DNA from: Terfezia claveryi
Lineage: Eukaryota; Ascomycota; Pezizomycetes; Pezizales; Pezizaceae
Assembly: GCA_015179025.1 (NCBI GenBank)
Contig: WHUX01000692.1
Coordinates: 1-13,706, forward strand
Direction of reading: 5' to 3'
DNA: 13,706 nt
Both the position numbers and the translations under genes were made by a program. Shown piece after piece: positions 1 to 7,373 of the stretch. Position 1 is the stretch's first letter. The number at the start of each line of letters is the position of its first letter. Below the pieces are notes generated by a model. It searched no databases, was not told the origin of the DNA, and saw nothing but the letters and a program-made list of their open reading frames with translations.

Positions 1-528
1 GATGGTCTGTTTTGGTAGTAGATAGAGTTTGTTGTCAATGGGGCATTTGTTGCTGAGTGAGTGGTTTCCATACAGTTGGTGCATCTAGGAGGAGGAAATT
101 TAACACCTCTGGGCATTCCTCCTTAAAGTATCCAAATGCCCAATATTTTTCACAAAGATTAATACTAGGATCTTTGTTGTTGCATTGGGTGTGTGTGTGG
201 CTATTTTTACACATTGGGAACAAAACTCTTTCTGAGTTTTGTTGGAGGAAGATGGAGGATTGGATCCTCAAGGGATTGTCAGGAAGAGTGCTGACAGATG
301 TAGGTGAGGCTCCTGGAGGAGGAGGAGGCTGAAGTGCACCTTCTTGTTGTCTACCTTATCCTTGCACTTAGGTGAGGCTGCCCTTCTCTTCAAGTGCCTT
401 CAATAGTGGGGTTCTACTCCTGAAGGTTTCCCACAACACAGAACCCCTGTCAGCCCTTCTCAAGGACTGTTCCATCTATTCTGTAGTCATGGGTTCCTGG
501 CTCTTTCCATTCCTCAGGTTCATCTGAG
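1..528 (-). pseudogene. Degenerate CCHC double zinc-knuckle coding remnant
   Basis: Read on the minus strand, this stretch keeps coding character but is broken by stops and at least one frame change. In order it shows an acidic segment (DSDEPEEWKEP near 500-530), a short proline run with PPPPPGASP near 310-330, and two knuckle-like motifs between about 50 and 225. The first reads MCKNSHTHTQC, which fits C-x3-H-x4-C with the leading Cys apparently replaced by Phe. The second reads CEKYWAFGYFKEEC, which fits C-x2-C-x4-H-x4-C with Cys to Tyr and His to Tyr replacements. Such knuckles bind nucleic acid in Gag nucleocapsids and in ORF1 proteins of non-LTR elements. It follows the RNase H tail of element A on the same strand, so it may be the far end of A's last gene or the gag of another element cut by the window edge. 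The antisense frame at 57-332 is taken as a shadow. Confidence 0.5.
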
Positions 529-1236
529 TCAGAGGATTGATCCACAAGGGTCCATTCCTATGGTCCTCTGCCTCAGGGCAGCAAGAGTGGAGGGAGAGGA
601 TATACTAGGTCTTTTATTAATTACCACTTCAAACTTGGGTTTTCTTGTAACTGACCTTCCTCTCTTTATCCTCTTATATTGTTGTTGGGCCTGGGCCCTG
701 TGGTGTGGCAGCAGTTTGGACTGCTGCTGGCTCCTGCTGGAGCTGTCTGAGCCTGAAATTTCTTTGTGGGTGTTAGATTCATCAGGTTCAGGGTCATCCT
801 CAACTGTGGCTTTGTACCTTTCAGCCTCAAAGACTGCATTTAGGCCTTCTCTGTCATGCCAGATAGGCCTGGTACCATCAACCTCCTGTACAGCTTTGTG
901 GAGGTTGGTGTGGTGATTCTGGAGAGGAGGAGTCTCCTTCTCCTTTAATGGTGTTGGAGATTTCTCCAAGGATTGGTAGAGACACTGGTCTCCTAGTGGC
1001 TCCTCTGATCCTGAGCTGCTGTAGGGAAGGCATGGTGGTGATGGAGAATGTGGGGAGGAGTTTTCTTGAAAGTTTGTATGGGAACAGAGAGGTGGTTGCT
1101 TACTACTGGATGTTGTAGTAAAGAAGTTGTGTGGTGAGAAGACTGTCCAGTAGAGGGGATTCAGAGGGACTATATACTCCTCTAGAAGTACATCTACTAT
1201 GTAGTTGTCCTTGCCCTGAATGTATTCCAGGTTAGG
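529..1236 (-). pseudogene. Open tail fused in frame to RNase H of element A, no integrase
   Basis: A single minus-strand frame is open for 235 codons. It begins with the last residues of an RNase H domain (YIQGKDNYIVDVL near 1190-1225) and runs without a stop to TGA at 529-531. After the RNase H end the protein is Ser/Pro-rich, then acidic (EDDPEPDESN), Ser/Gln-rich (SGSDSSSRSQQQSK) and basic (KRIKRGRSVTRKPK). This is the composition of a disordered, nucleic-acid-binding linker. In Ty3/Gypsy elements an HHCC zinc finger and a DDE integrase core normally follow here; I see neither. It could be a long RNase H-integrase spacer, a replacement C-terminal domain, or a junction with another element. 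The continuous frame argues against a recent random junction. No function can be assigned. Confidence 0.55.
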
Positions 1237-1640
1237 TCAAACTGACTCATAGTCTCTTGCCACCTTCTCTTCATCTGACTTTCAGGGATACTATCCATAA
1301 ATGTGACTAAGGGTTTGTGATCTGTTTGGATGATCACTTTGTGACCCTGTAGTTCAGGCTGAAATACCTCAGTGAGTCAACAATTGCTAATAATTCCTTA
1401 TCAGTTGTTGTGTAATTCATTTGTCCATCATTTAATTTCCTAGAGTGAAATTCTGCTGGCCTGATAACACCATTCTCCATTTGGCCAATCATCCTGAGAT
1501 CCCTGTATTACTGCATCTGTAATCAAATAGATTGGAAGGCCTGAGTCATGATTAATTGGCTTGAGTACCTTATTGCTCATTATTAGCTCTTTAACTCTCA
1601 CAAATGACTCATTATGCAAGGGAGTCCACATGTGCTTCTT
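1237..1640 (-). pseudogene. RNase H domain remnant of element A pol
   Basis: This is the RNase H of a Ty3/Gypsy Pol polyprotein, which degrades the RNA of the RNA-DNA hybrid during reverse transcription. LPIYLITDA (catalytic Asp codon at 1515-1517), FHSRKLNDGQMNYTTTDKE and LLAIVDSL (second acidic residue in DKELLAIV), and TDHKPLVTF (third acidic residue) appear in the expected order. They are spread over several frames. Frame changes are needed near 1490, near 1370 and near 1228, so the domain cannot be translated as it stands. All three acidic positions that I can place are still encoded. It lies directly downstream of the RT thumb and upstream of the unusual tail at 529-1236. Confidence 0.75.
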
Positions 1641-2640
1641 TGTTGACCCTTGCAATTCTGATAGTAGTTTGGCTACAGCTCCCAATTCTGGACAAAACCT
1701 TCTTAAGTAATTAACCATCCCTAGAAATTTCTGTAATTTCTTCTTTGAGTAGGGATAGGGTAATTTGCTATTGAGTTGATTTTTTCTGGATCCATTTCTA
1801 ACCTTGCTTGGTGACAATGAATCCTAGTACTTTCAGCCTTGGAGCAAGATCTGCATTTCTTTTTATTGAAGAAAAACTTTTCCCTGGCCAATATCCTGCA
1901 GATCTTCTCAACACTTCCTTATGTTCTTCCAGGGTATCTGTTCCAATCAGAATGTCATCTAAATAAACCATAACTGTTTTTCCAATATAATCCCTCAGTA
2001 ACCAATTCATAGCCTCATCATAGTTGCAGGTGTATTGCAATCCCTTGCTGCATGACTAGTGAGTCAAATTTCCCTAGATGATTTGTAAAGGTACTATGTT
2101 TTACTGATTCATGTGCATGCCTAATATTGTGATACCATCTGCCAGATCAGCTGCTGAAATATATTCCTTGCTAGCTATCCAGTCCAATATTGCTTTGATA
2201 TTTGGCATAGGTGTTTTATCCTTTTGCACTAGCTTATTTCTGGGTACATAGTGTAGCAAGAATCTGGCCTGTTGCTTGCCATTCTTGTCTAAATCCCTTT
2301 TAGGCTATGTAAACATGAGGATACTATTCAGTGAGCTAGATGTACTATTCTTCCAGATTCTAGCTCAGTCCTCATTTTCTCTATCACTTGATCAAGAACC
2401 TTGTATAATTTGTTAGTATGCAGGTTCCCAAGTTGCACTATCAGGAACTATGATCTTATGTTGCATGATGTCATAAGGTTCTCTGATTGGTGGTAATGTA
2501 GTTGGTTTCTCCTCTGGAATAGTTCAGGAATTCTTAAATATATTAAACTCTACTTCTTCCAGATTAACTGCATTTGTAATAACTGAAGAGCTTCCATCAT
2601 CTTCTAGCTCTGACTAGTCTGATGAGTCAAACCACTCTTG
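1641..2640 (-). pseudogene. Reverse transcriptase domain remnant of element A pol
   Basis: This is the reverse transcriptase of a Ty3/Gypsy element. From upstream to downstream on the minus strand it shows a linker with LPPIREPYDI near 2490, ELESGRI near 2350, KDKTPMPNIKAILDWI and YISAADLADG near 2130-2230, then KHSTFTNHLGKFDSLVMQQG near 2045-2105. The catalytic box VYLDDILIGT follows, with YLDD at 1954-1965, then VLGFIVTKQG and the thumb segment KLQKFLGMVNYLRRFCPEL near 1680-1740. YLDD in this position carries two of the three metal-binding aspartates. Stops and one-base shifts are frequent (for example between 2045 and 2130 and near 1800), so no functional enzyme is encoded. The segment 2640-2930 between protease and RT is coding-like but too decayed to assign. 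Confidence 0.85.
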
Positions 2641-2929
2641 TAACCATTCTTGGTCTTCTCTAAGTCTTCTGACAGATCATGCTGTATCCAAGGTATTGCT
2701 AGAGTTGGTTTTGGGTAGTATAGCAATCTACCTCCAACTTCAGTCAATATAGCATATGGGTCTTTATTATCATCCAGTCTTCTTCTGTCCTGCCTATATT
2801 CATAGCTACAGTAGTGACTCTTCCAAGTGTATCCTTAGTTTTAAGTATAGTAATGTCAATCCTTATCCTACCTGTGGGTTGTATAGTGATTGCATTATCT
2901 TTGACATTATAATTGCTTTATAATCCTCA

Positions 2930-3394
2930 GAGCAGGTTACCAAATATAACATCCCAGTCCTTCAGGTTGGCTACATAGAATGTTCTAGTTTCTTGGTATC
3001 CTTGTAGATTTACTGTGACTGTTGCTTATTTGTCATTTGAGATCTGCTACCTTTAATTGCAGTTTCTAGAGGCTTCTTGCTGATCTCTTTCAAGGGTATA
3101 TTAAACAGCTGACAATAATTTACTGATATCAGGTCTCACCTGATGTACATGGATCAAATAGTGATAAGCAATATGTCCATTAATTTTAATTTCAGCTGCA
3201 TTAGAAGTTCTATGGCTTTCTGGCACTAAGAACTTCCTTGTATCATTAGGATTTCTCATAACCTGGAGAGCAGCTGACTCTTGTTGTTTAATATCAATCT
3301 CCTGATAAGCTGTTTTACCTTCTGTGGGGCCATGCAGTATTAGGCCTAAAAGGCTAGTAAGGAGGAATCTTCTGGCTCCTGGTCTAGATCCCAT
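2930..3394 (-). pseudogene. Aspartic protease remnant of element A
   Basis: This is the pepsin-like retroviral-type protease that processes Gag-Pol. The frame 3101-3394 carries IKINGHIAYHYLIHVHQ, where LIHVHQVRPDIS aligns with the LIDLQTKGGDLI active-site region of element B; the catalytic Asp position is His in A (codon 3149-3151). After a stop near 3100, KKPLETAIKGS matches KKSLSTAIKGS of B. After a further shift, TFYVANLKDWDVIFG near 2940-2983 matches TFYVAHLTGWDMILEE of B and corresponds to the C-terminal part of the fold. The matches across three separate blocks establish that A and B are one family. Lost active site, stops and shifts make it non-functional. Confidence 0.7.
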
Positions 3395-5234
3395 ATATTG
3401 GTAAGCTGAAGATACCTTCTTATTAGGGCAGTCCCTAGAACTGTGACTCTTCTACCACAGTGATAGCAGGACCCTGTCCTTGCAGCTTCTTCCCTTTTCT
3501 TCTCCTGTTCAGCATAAGGTGTATATTTGTTTATCCTTTCTAGCATTAGGGAAGTTGCCATAGAGTCCTCCTGATCCACCCTTCTTGCCAGCAACTTTAG
3601 CTGCATTCCTGGCCACTTATCAGGTAATTTAAATTCAGACTTAGTCCATTCCATAGGTTTACCAGGCCCCATTGCTTATCAGCCTTCTTTTGGTGCTATT
3701 GCAAGGATTTGGTCTCTTGTTTTAGCACATCCTCCTGGATGCAATTTTGTTCAATATTTCCTCAAAGGTTGACTCATATGATATCAGCCTTTGACTTTAG
3801 CCCTAAGCAGGGGTACTAGTCCATCTACTAGTTTCATTTTTAGTGCATGATCACTTATCATATCTTTTCATTTAGATCCTTGCACTTAATTTTGAACTCT
3901 TCAGGTTCTGTGCATACTGCATGATAGTAACATCTGGCCTCTGATGTGTGACAGATATTGTTTCATAGACTTCAGGTGCTACTGTAGAGATGAGTTTACC
4001 TCTCAGTTTTAACATAAATTCATGGAAATTCCTGTCCTCAACATCAGCTTTCTTAGAGCAATACTGGTTATACCAAGTCTGAGCACTCTTCTCAAACATA
4101 AAACTTGCTCTATCCAGACTTTCCCAACTTGCTATATCCATCCCTGATACTCTACCCACTTCTGCAACTGTTGCACATAATTGTCAAAGTAGTTTGATCC
4201 CTCCATTTCTCTGATACTCCATCAATCATTGGGGATTGGAATCTTTGCAAGTTTGTTTGCCTTTTTGACTAGAGATTTGCTAATCTGTTGTGAGGGTATT
4301 TTTGACCAGTCTTTTTAGACCATTCCAAGTGGTAGGGCTAGGTTCCCTAGTTGACCTTTTCTTTCTGTCATCATTAGAGCCATTATCTGACTCATCACCC
4401 TCAGATCCAGATCCTGGTCCTTACTTCCACCTCCAGCCATACTACTAGTACTCCTTTTAGACTTCTTATCAGGAGTCTTACTCTTTTGGTATGTGTTGGC
4501 TTTTTCCTATCTTTAGGTGGTGGTGGCATGTCTTTTTCAATATTTCTTCTATATCTGTTTCATAATCTCTATCATCTTCTTCTTCATATTGCACACTTTT
4601 CCCCTTACCCTTACCTCTAGCTCAAACAGTTTCCTTCCTATTCTTATGAGTTTCTACAGGTTCTGTTATTGGAGGCACTATTTCTAGAGTTTCCAGATCA
4701 TACAGGTTACCCATAAGCATGTACTATGTCAGGAAAGGCCAGTTTAATACTAGCTATGAACTCCTTTACATAGGTTATAGGTTAGGTAAGCCATACTGCT
4801 TTTGAAGTAGATGAGAGTTGAAGTCCATTTGAATGACTTTCAAATTGGTCTTTCTGTTGGAAAATCATGAACTTTTCTGCTACTTCAGCTAATAGTTCCT
4901 TTTTCCTTTTGATAACATGTTGTTTATTGTTAGGTATATAAATACCTTGTTATCCTTTGTACCATGAGATTCATTTTTATCCAAAAGGCTTTTGTTGTAG
5001 GAAGTGTTACAATCTTTATTTCAGGCAGGACTGAGTTTAGTCTAAGTACTATTTCCCTTATTTCCATATCCTTATCTGGAATATCTTCCTAACTGGGACT
5101 TTTTTCTTAAGGGTATTAACTAACTTGGCCTTGAGTGCTTCTAGCTCCTCAGTTGTCATTGCCTTTCTCCTGCCTTTCCTAGCTCTAGCTCCTCCTTCCA
5201 TTACACTAGTATTTTTCTGTTTAGGAGTCTCCAT
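3395..5234 (-). pseudogene. Gag pseudogene of element A
   Basis: This encodes the capsid and nucleocapsid proteins of a Ty3/Gypsy element. The start METPKQKNTSV is taken at the ATG on 5232-5234, followed by a Lys/Arg-rich and then Glu/Asp-rich region. A capsid core is readable at 3872-4159, with FMFEKSAQTWYNQY near 4061-4102, FHEFMLKLRGKLIS and ITMQYAQNL-like sequence. This core can be matched to B's FRMEGSMLTTHNQF and IKQFANWL blocks. The C-terminal frame 3346-3672 ends in a zinc knuckle: CYHC (3457-3468), then after a one-base deletion between 3446 and 3456, SHSSRDC down to 3428, which gives C-x2-C-x4-H-x4-C. Many stops and shifts interrupt it between 4160 and 5080. The antisense frame at 5233-5670 overlaps its first codon. 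Confidence 0.75.
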
Positions 5235-5670
5235 GTCTATCAGATATTATACTACTGATTCTTTGGACTCTATTTGTTCTATTCCTGCTTTCTTCAAGGT
5301 GGATCCTAATGAGGAAGGATCTACTTCTTTTCAACTTCCTTCTTATCCTCTATCTGTTGCTTCTGATACCAAGGTTGACTATAGTAAGGGAGAGAGGAGA
5401 TTGAAGAGAAAAAGGGTAACTTTTGTTGATGAAATTGTTGTAGGAGCAGGGTTTCTGTTAAATGCTGGGAAGAAAGTTGAGTGGAAGGATAAGGGTTGGA
5501 CTGCTAGGTACTTGTGTTCTTTTCAGAGGGAGAGGTACAAAAACTTTCCTTGTTCTGCTTATTGGAAGAATTCCCAATTTTTCTTAAGGCTAAGTAGAGA
5601 GTGGGGCTGGGATACTCTCTGGAGTTTGGATATTGATAGGACTTGTTCCTATAATCCACACCCTTATTAG
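5233..5670 (+). CDS. Antisense leader ORF of element A, unknown protein
   Basis: This is an intact 145-codon frame with an ATG, on the strand opposite to A's gag, filling the leader between gag and the primer-binding site. I do not recognise the family. The ATG at 5233-5235 is chosen because it sits in the same CATG as the gag start and because the counterpart in B begins at the same place; the frame is open upstream to 5125 only via non-ATG codons. Residues 6-10 read YTTDS, residues 55-61 are basic, VTFVD lies at 62-66, CSAY at 107-110, WGWD at 124-127 and IDRTC at 134-138. B's antisense frame carries YTIQS, VTFSD, CDAW, WGAG and IYRYRC in the same order. No signal peptide or clear membrane span is seen. 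It stays open while gag and pol of A are riddled with stops. The stop lies 20 bases from the primer-binding site. Expression is unproven. Confidence 0.6.
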   Translation: MSIRYYTTDSLDSICSIPAFFKVDPNEEGSTSFQLPSYPLSVASDTKVDYSKGERRLKRKRVTFVDEIVVGAGFLLNAGKKVEWKDKGWTARYLCSFQRERYKNFPCSAYWKNSQFFLRLSREWGWDTLWSLDIDRTCSYNPHPY

Positions 5671-5689
5671 ACTTCTGAGGCTGTTTCTA

Positions 5690-5705
5690 GGTCTCAAAGC
5701 TACCA
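5690..5705 (-). other. Putative primer-binding site of element A
   Basis: On the minus strand the sequence TGGTAGCTTTGAGACC directly follows the inferred LTR end. It begins with TGG, as expected for pairing with a tRNA CCA end. The counterpart in element B, TGGTATCCCACA, sits at the same LTR-leader boundary. The exact tRNA was not identified. Confidence 0.45.
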
Positions 5706-5800
5706 GATTAGGTAGTTTTGTTGTTTTCTTTATATTTGCCAGTTAAATACAATTTGTTGCCCTCTTATATTGTTTTGCTACTATTTGTAGGCTTTTACTG

Positions 5801-5852
5801 GTTGCTATTTGTTAAATAGTCTTACTGTTGCTATTTGGAGGATAGTCTTACT
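5801..5852. repeat. 26-bp tandem duplication in A's LTR
   Basis: Two adjacent 26-base units (5801-5826 and 5827-5852) share 22 bases, with all four differences clustered at unit positions 12-15. Both read GTTGCTATTTG, then ATAGTCTTACT. B's LTR has no visible counterpart. Confidence 0.8.
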
Positions 5853-5910
5853 GCTAACTGTCAGACTTTGGTCCTACTATGCTTAATGCTATAGGCTTAT
5901 ACTGGCTCTA

Positions 5911-5934
5911 GTTTCTACTCTTGTTAGTAGAAAC
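5911..5934 (-). other. Hairpin in U5 of A's LTR
   Basis: A perfect 9-bp inverted repeat (GTTTCTACT and AGTAGAAAC) is separated by 6 bases. On the minus strand it begins 14 bases after the 17-base block conserved between the A and B LTRs. A hairpin with a different stem sequence but the same 6-base loop length sits at the equivalent place in B (7131-7148). Confidence 0.65.
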
Positions 5935-6294
5935 TTTGTTGATTAGGTAAGGTTGATCAGGCCTTCCTAGTTAAGTAAGAATCAAGTTCTTAGATTAAAA
6001 AAATGTAAAGTGTTGTTAGGGGGACTAGAAGATCAGATTACATAAAATAAGGATCTTATCTAATCAGATAATCTCAGGCTAGTAATATATACTACAAAGT
6101 AGATTACTAATAGTGTGTTGTTTATTCTCATTATTAAAGTTATTACTAGTAGCATAAGATTACTATAATAGGTAAAGTAGTATAGGAGTATCAAAGGCAC
6201 TAAGAAGATTAACCAGGGGAACTTCTATATTGATTGTACTCTAACTATGTTCTGAGTTCTAACTGTCTGTCCAACTGAAGGGAAATTCAAGGGA

Positions 6295-6301
6295 CTATAT
6301 A
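6295..6301 (-). promoter_or_regulatory. TATA-like site of A's LTR
   Basis: TATATAG on the minus strand is followed by sequence resembling the region downstream of B's TATAAATA, including a shared ACTCAGAACA about 40-50 bases later. It is inferred to be the core promoter of element A. Confidence 0.45.
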
Positions 6302-6313
6302 TGTTTCCAATAA

Positions 6314-6344
6314 GGCAGTGCTGGGGCAGTGCTAAGGCAGTTGT
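6314..6344. repeat. 11-bp tandem repeat next to A's TATA site
   Basis: GGCAGTGCT occurs at 6314-6322 and 6325-6333, with GGCAGTTGT at 6336-6344. The period is 11 bases, close to one helical turn. The array begins 12 bases upstream of the TATA-like site on the minus strand and could be a cluster of activator sites. Confidence 0.6.
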
Positions 6345-6495
6345 AATAGAGAACGTTGTTTCATTGCTTATATAATTGATTATATACTTTTGTATTTCCT
6401 ATATTACTACTATGTTATGTAACTAAGCTCTCGGTTGAAGGACCAGCCTTCTACCACCTCCTATTGCTTTATAAGCGTCCATAGCACGCGGAATT

Positions 6496-6517
6496 TGCCA
6501 TGGGAAGTTCCATGGCA
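6496..6517. promoter_or_regulatory. Palindrome in U3 of B's LTR
   Basis: TGCCATGG and CCATGGCA form a perfect 8-bp inverted repeat around the 6-base spacer GAAGTT. A third TTGCCAT follows at 6519-6525. Its position in U3 upstream of the TATA box suggests a dimeric protein-binding site, but no factor is identified. Confidence 0.5.
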
Positions 6518-6541
6518 CTTGCCATATGAAGACACCCTTAT

Positions 6542-6680
6542 TATGGCCGCGTGACCTCTGTTTAAGGCATGTGACTCATTACTATAGCCACATGACCATT
6601 GTTTAAGGCGTGTGACTCATTACTATGGCCACATGACCATTGTTTAAGGCGTGTGACTCATTATTATGGCCACATGACCC
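6542..6680. repeat. 41-bp tandem repeat array in U3 of B's LTR
   Basis: Three full 41-base units (6542-6582, 6583-6623, 6624-6664) and a 16-base partial unit (6665-6680) follow one another without gaps. The first unit differs most; the second and third differ at only two positions. Each full unit contains TGTTTAAGGC and GTGACTCATTA. TGACTCA occurs at 6572-6578, 6613-6619 and 6654-6660. Direct repeats upstream of a TATA box in U3 are typical of LTR enhancers. Confidence 0.9.
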
Positions 6681-6757
6681 TTTTTGTACAGCGCACCACC
6701 TCCTAGTGTGCCCCCCTTTATTGTATTTATTTCCTTAGTCATCAGATCTCAGACGAG

Positions 6758-6766
6758 TATAAATAG
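6758..6766 (+). promoter_or_regulatory. TATA box of B's LTR
   Basis: TATAAATAG lies 78 bases downstream of the 41-bp array and about 345 bases from the LTR start. The same nonamer is found in the LTR of C at 11401-11409. It is the likely core promoter for the genomic RNA of B. Confidence 0.7.
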
Positions 6767-7297
6767 GCCGCTGGATTCCCTCTGGAATCCATAGAAAGAC
6801 AAGAAGCAACGAAGCAAGCACTCAGAACAAGCAAGCCTATATTCCAATCAGATCAAGATCATATAGCTTAGATAGCACAAATCATATAAGATAGATTACA
6901 CCAGTTAATTACTGTTCCCTTTGGGAACGTCCCACATAGTAATCTCCCTACCCTTCTGAGGTCTTACCTTAGCAGAACCGAAATACACAAACGTCTGTGC
7001 CTACGGATATAGCTTGTATAAACGGTACCGAATGAATACTGTCTAGTACTATTCATTACATTTTTTTTAACTCACTGACCTAATCTTTACTCTTAAATCC
7101 AAGGCCTGATCAACCTTCGGATACCTTTATTACACTCAAGCAAGTGTATACAATTCGACACCCAAGGGCACATATAAAATCGATATCATTATTCAACTAG
7201 CTAGCCAACAAAATCCAACAAACGAGACATCAGACTCTCAACTGCAGTATATCAACAAAAGACTTAGAAGCAAGCTAAGTAGAGCTCTAACGGGCAG

Positions 7298-7309
7298 TGG
7301 TATCCCACA
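7298..7309 (+). other. Putative primer-binding site of element B
   Basis: TGGTATCCCACA follows the inferred LTR end after one base and begins with TGG. It aligns in position with the TGGTAGC site of element A. The tRNA is not identified. Confidence 0.45.
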
Positions 7310-7373
7310 TTAAACAATTCCACCCTCGTTCACAACACTTTTCCCAATAAGATCGACAACTCATCTTGTACTC

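Larger units (their letters stand above)
1..6412 (-). mobile_element. Element A, degenerate Ty3/Gypsy-type LTR retrotransposon
   Basis: The minus strand carries, in order, LTR, primer-binding site, leader, gag with zinc knuckle, protease, RT and RNase H. This is the Ty3/Gypsy order as far as RNase H. The expected integrase and 3' LTR are not seen, and the true left end is unknown: it may lie near 1190, at an unseen junction, or beyond the window. Dense stops and frameshifts mark it as the oldest of the three elements. Its LTR, Gag and protease match element B by eye, so the two are diverged members of one family placed head to head. Confidence 0.75.
5706..6412 (-). repeat. 5' LTR of element A (probably truncated in U3)
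   Basis: In minus orientation this region matches B's LTR. A perfect 17-base block (AAGGCCTGATCAACCTT, at 5949-5965) matches 7101-7117, with a T-run about 30-45 bases before it in both. A hairpin follows in both, and a shared ACTCAGAACA block near 6245-6255 lies downstream of a TATA-like site. The right boundary is set by the start of B's LTR at 6413. Only about 110 bases lie upstream of the TATA site compared with about 345 in B, so A's U3 is probably cut by the insertion of B. No gene is seen in this 700-base stretch. Confidence 0.6.
6413..7296 (+). repeat. 5' LTR of element B
   Basis: The LTR starts at TGTTATGTAAC (6413) and is placed to end at GGGCA (7296), one base before the TGG of the primer-binding site; both ends follow the TG...CA rule but are not proven. 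U3 holds a palindrome, a 41-bp tandem array and a TATA box at 6758. R and U5 hold a GTTCCC-TTT-GGGAAC hairpin (6914-6928), a T-run, the 17-base block shared with A (7101-7117) and a second hairpin (7131-7148). An 11-base direct repeat ACCACCTCCTA (6453-6463 and 6695-6705) flanks the tandem array. No gene is seen in this stretch. Confidence 0.6.

Noticed and set aside
57..332. Plus-strand 91-codon frame at the left end
   Set aside because: It lies opposite a frame with zinc-knuckle residues and shows no family feature; it starts without support and is a shadow.
560..916. Plus-strand Leu/Cys-rich frame that looks like a membrane protein
   Set aside because: It is the complement of the Ser/Gln-rich tail on the minus strand; hydrophobic content arises from reading such codons backwards.
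6542..6680. CRISPR-like array
   Set aside because: The repeats are contiguous 41-mers with no spacers, inside an LTR of a eukaryotic element.
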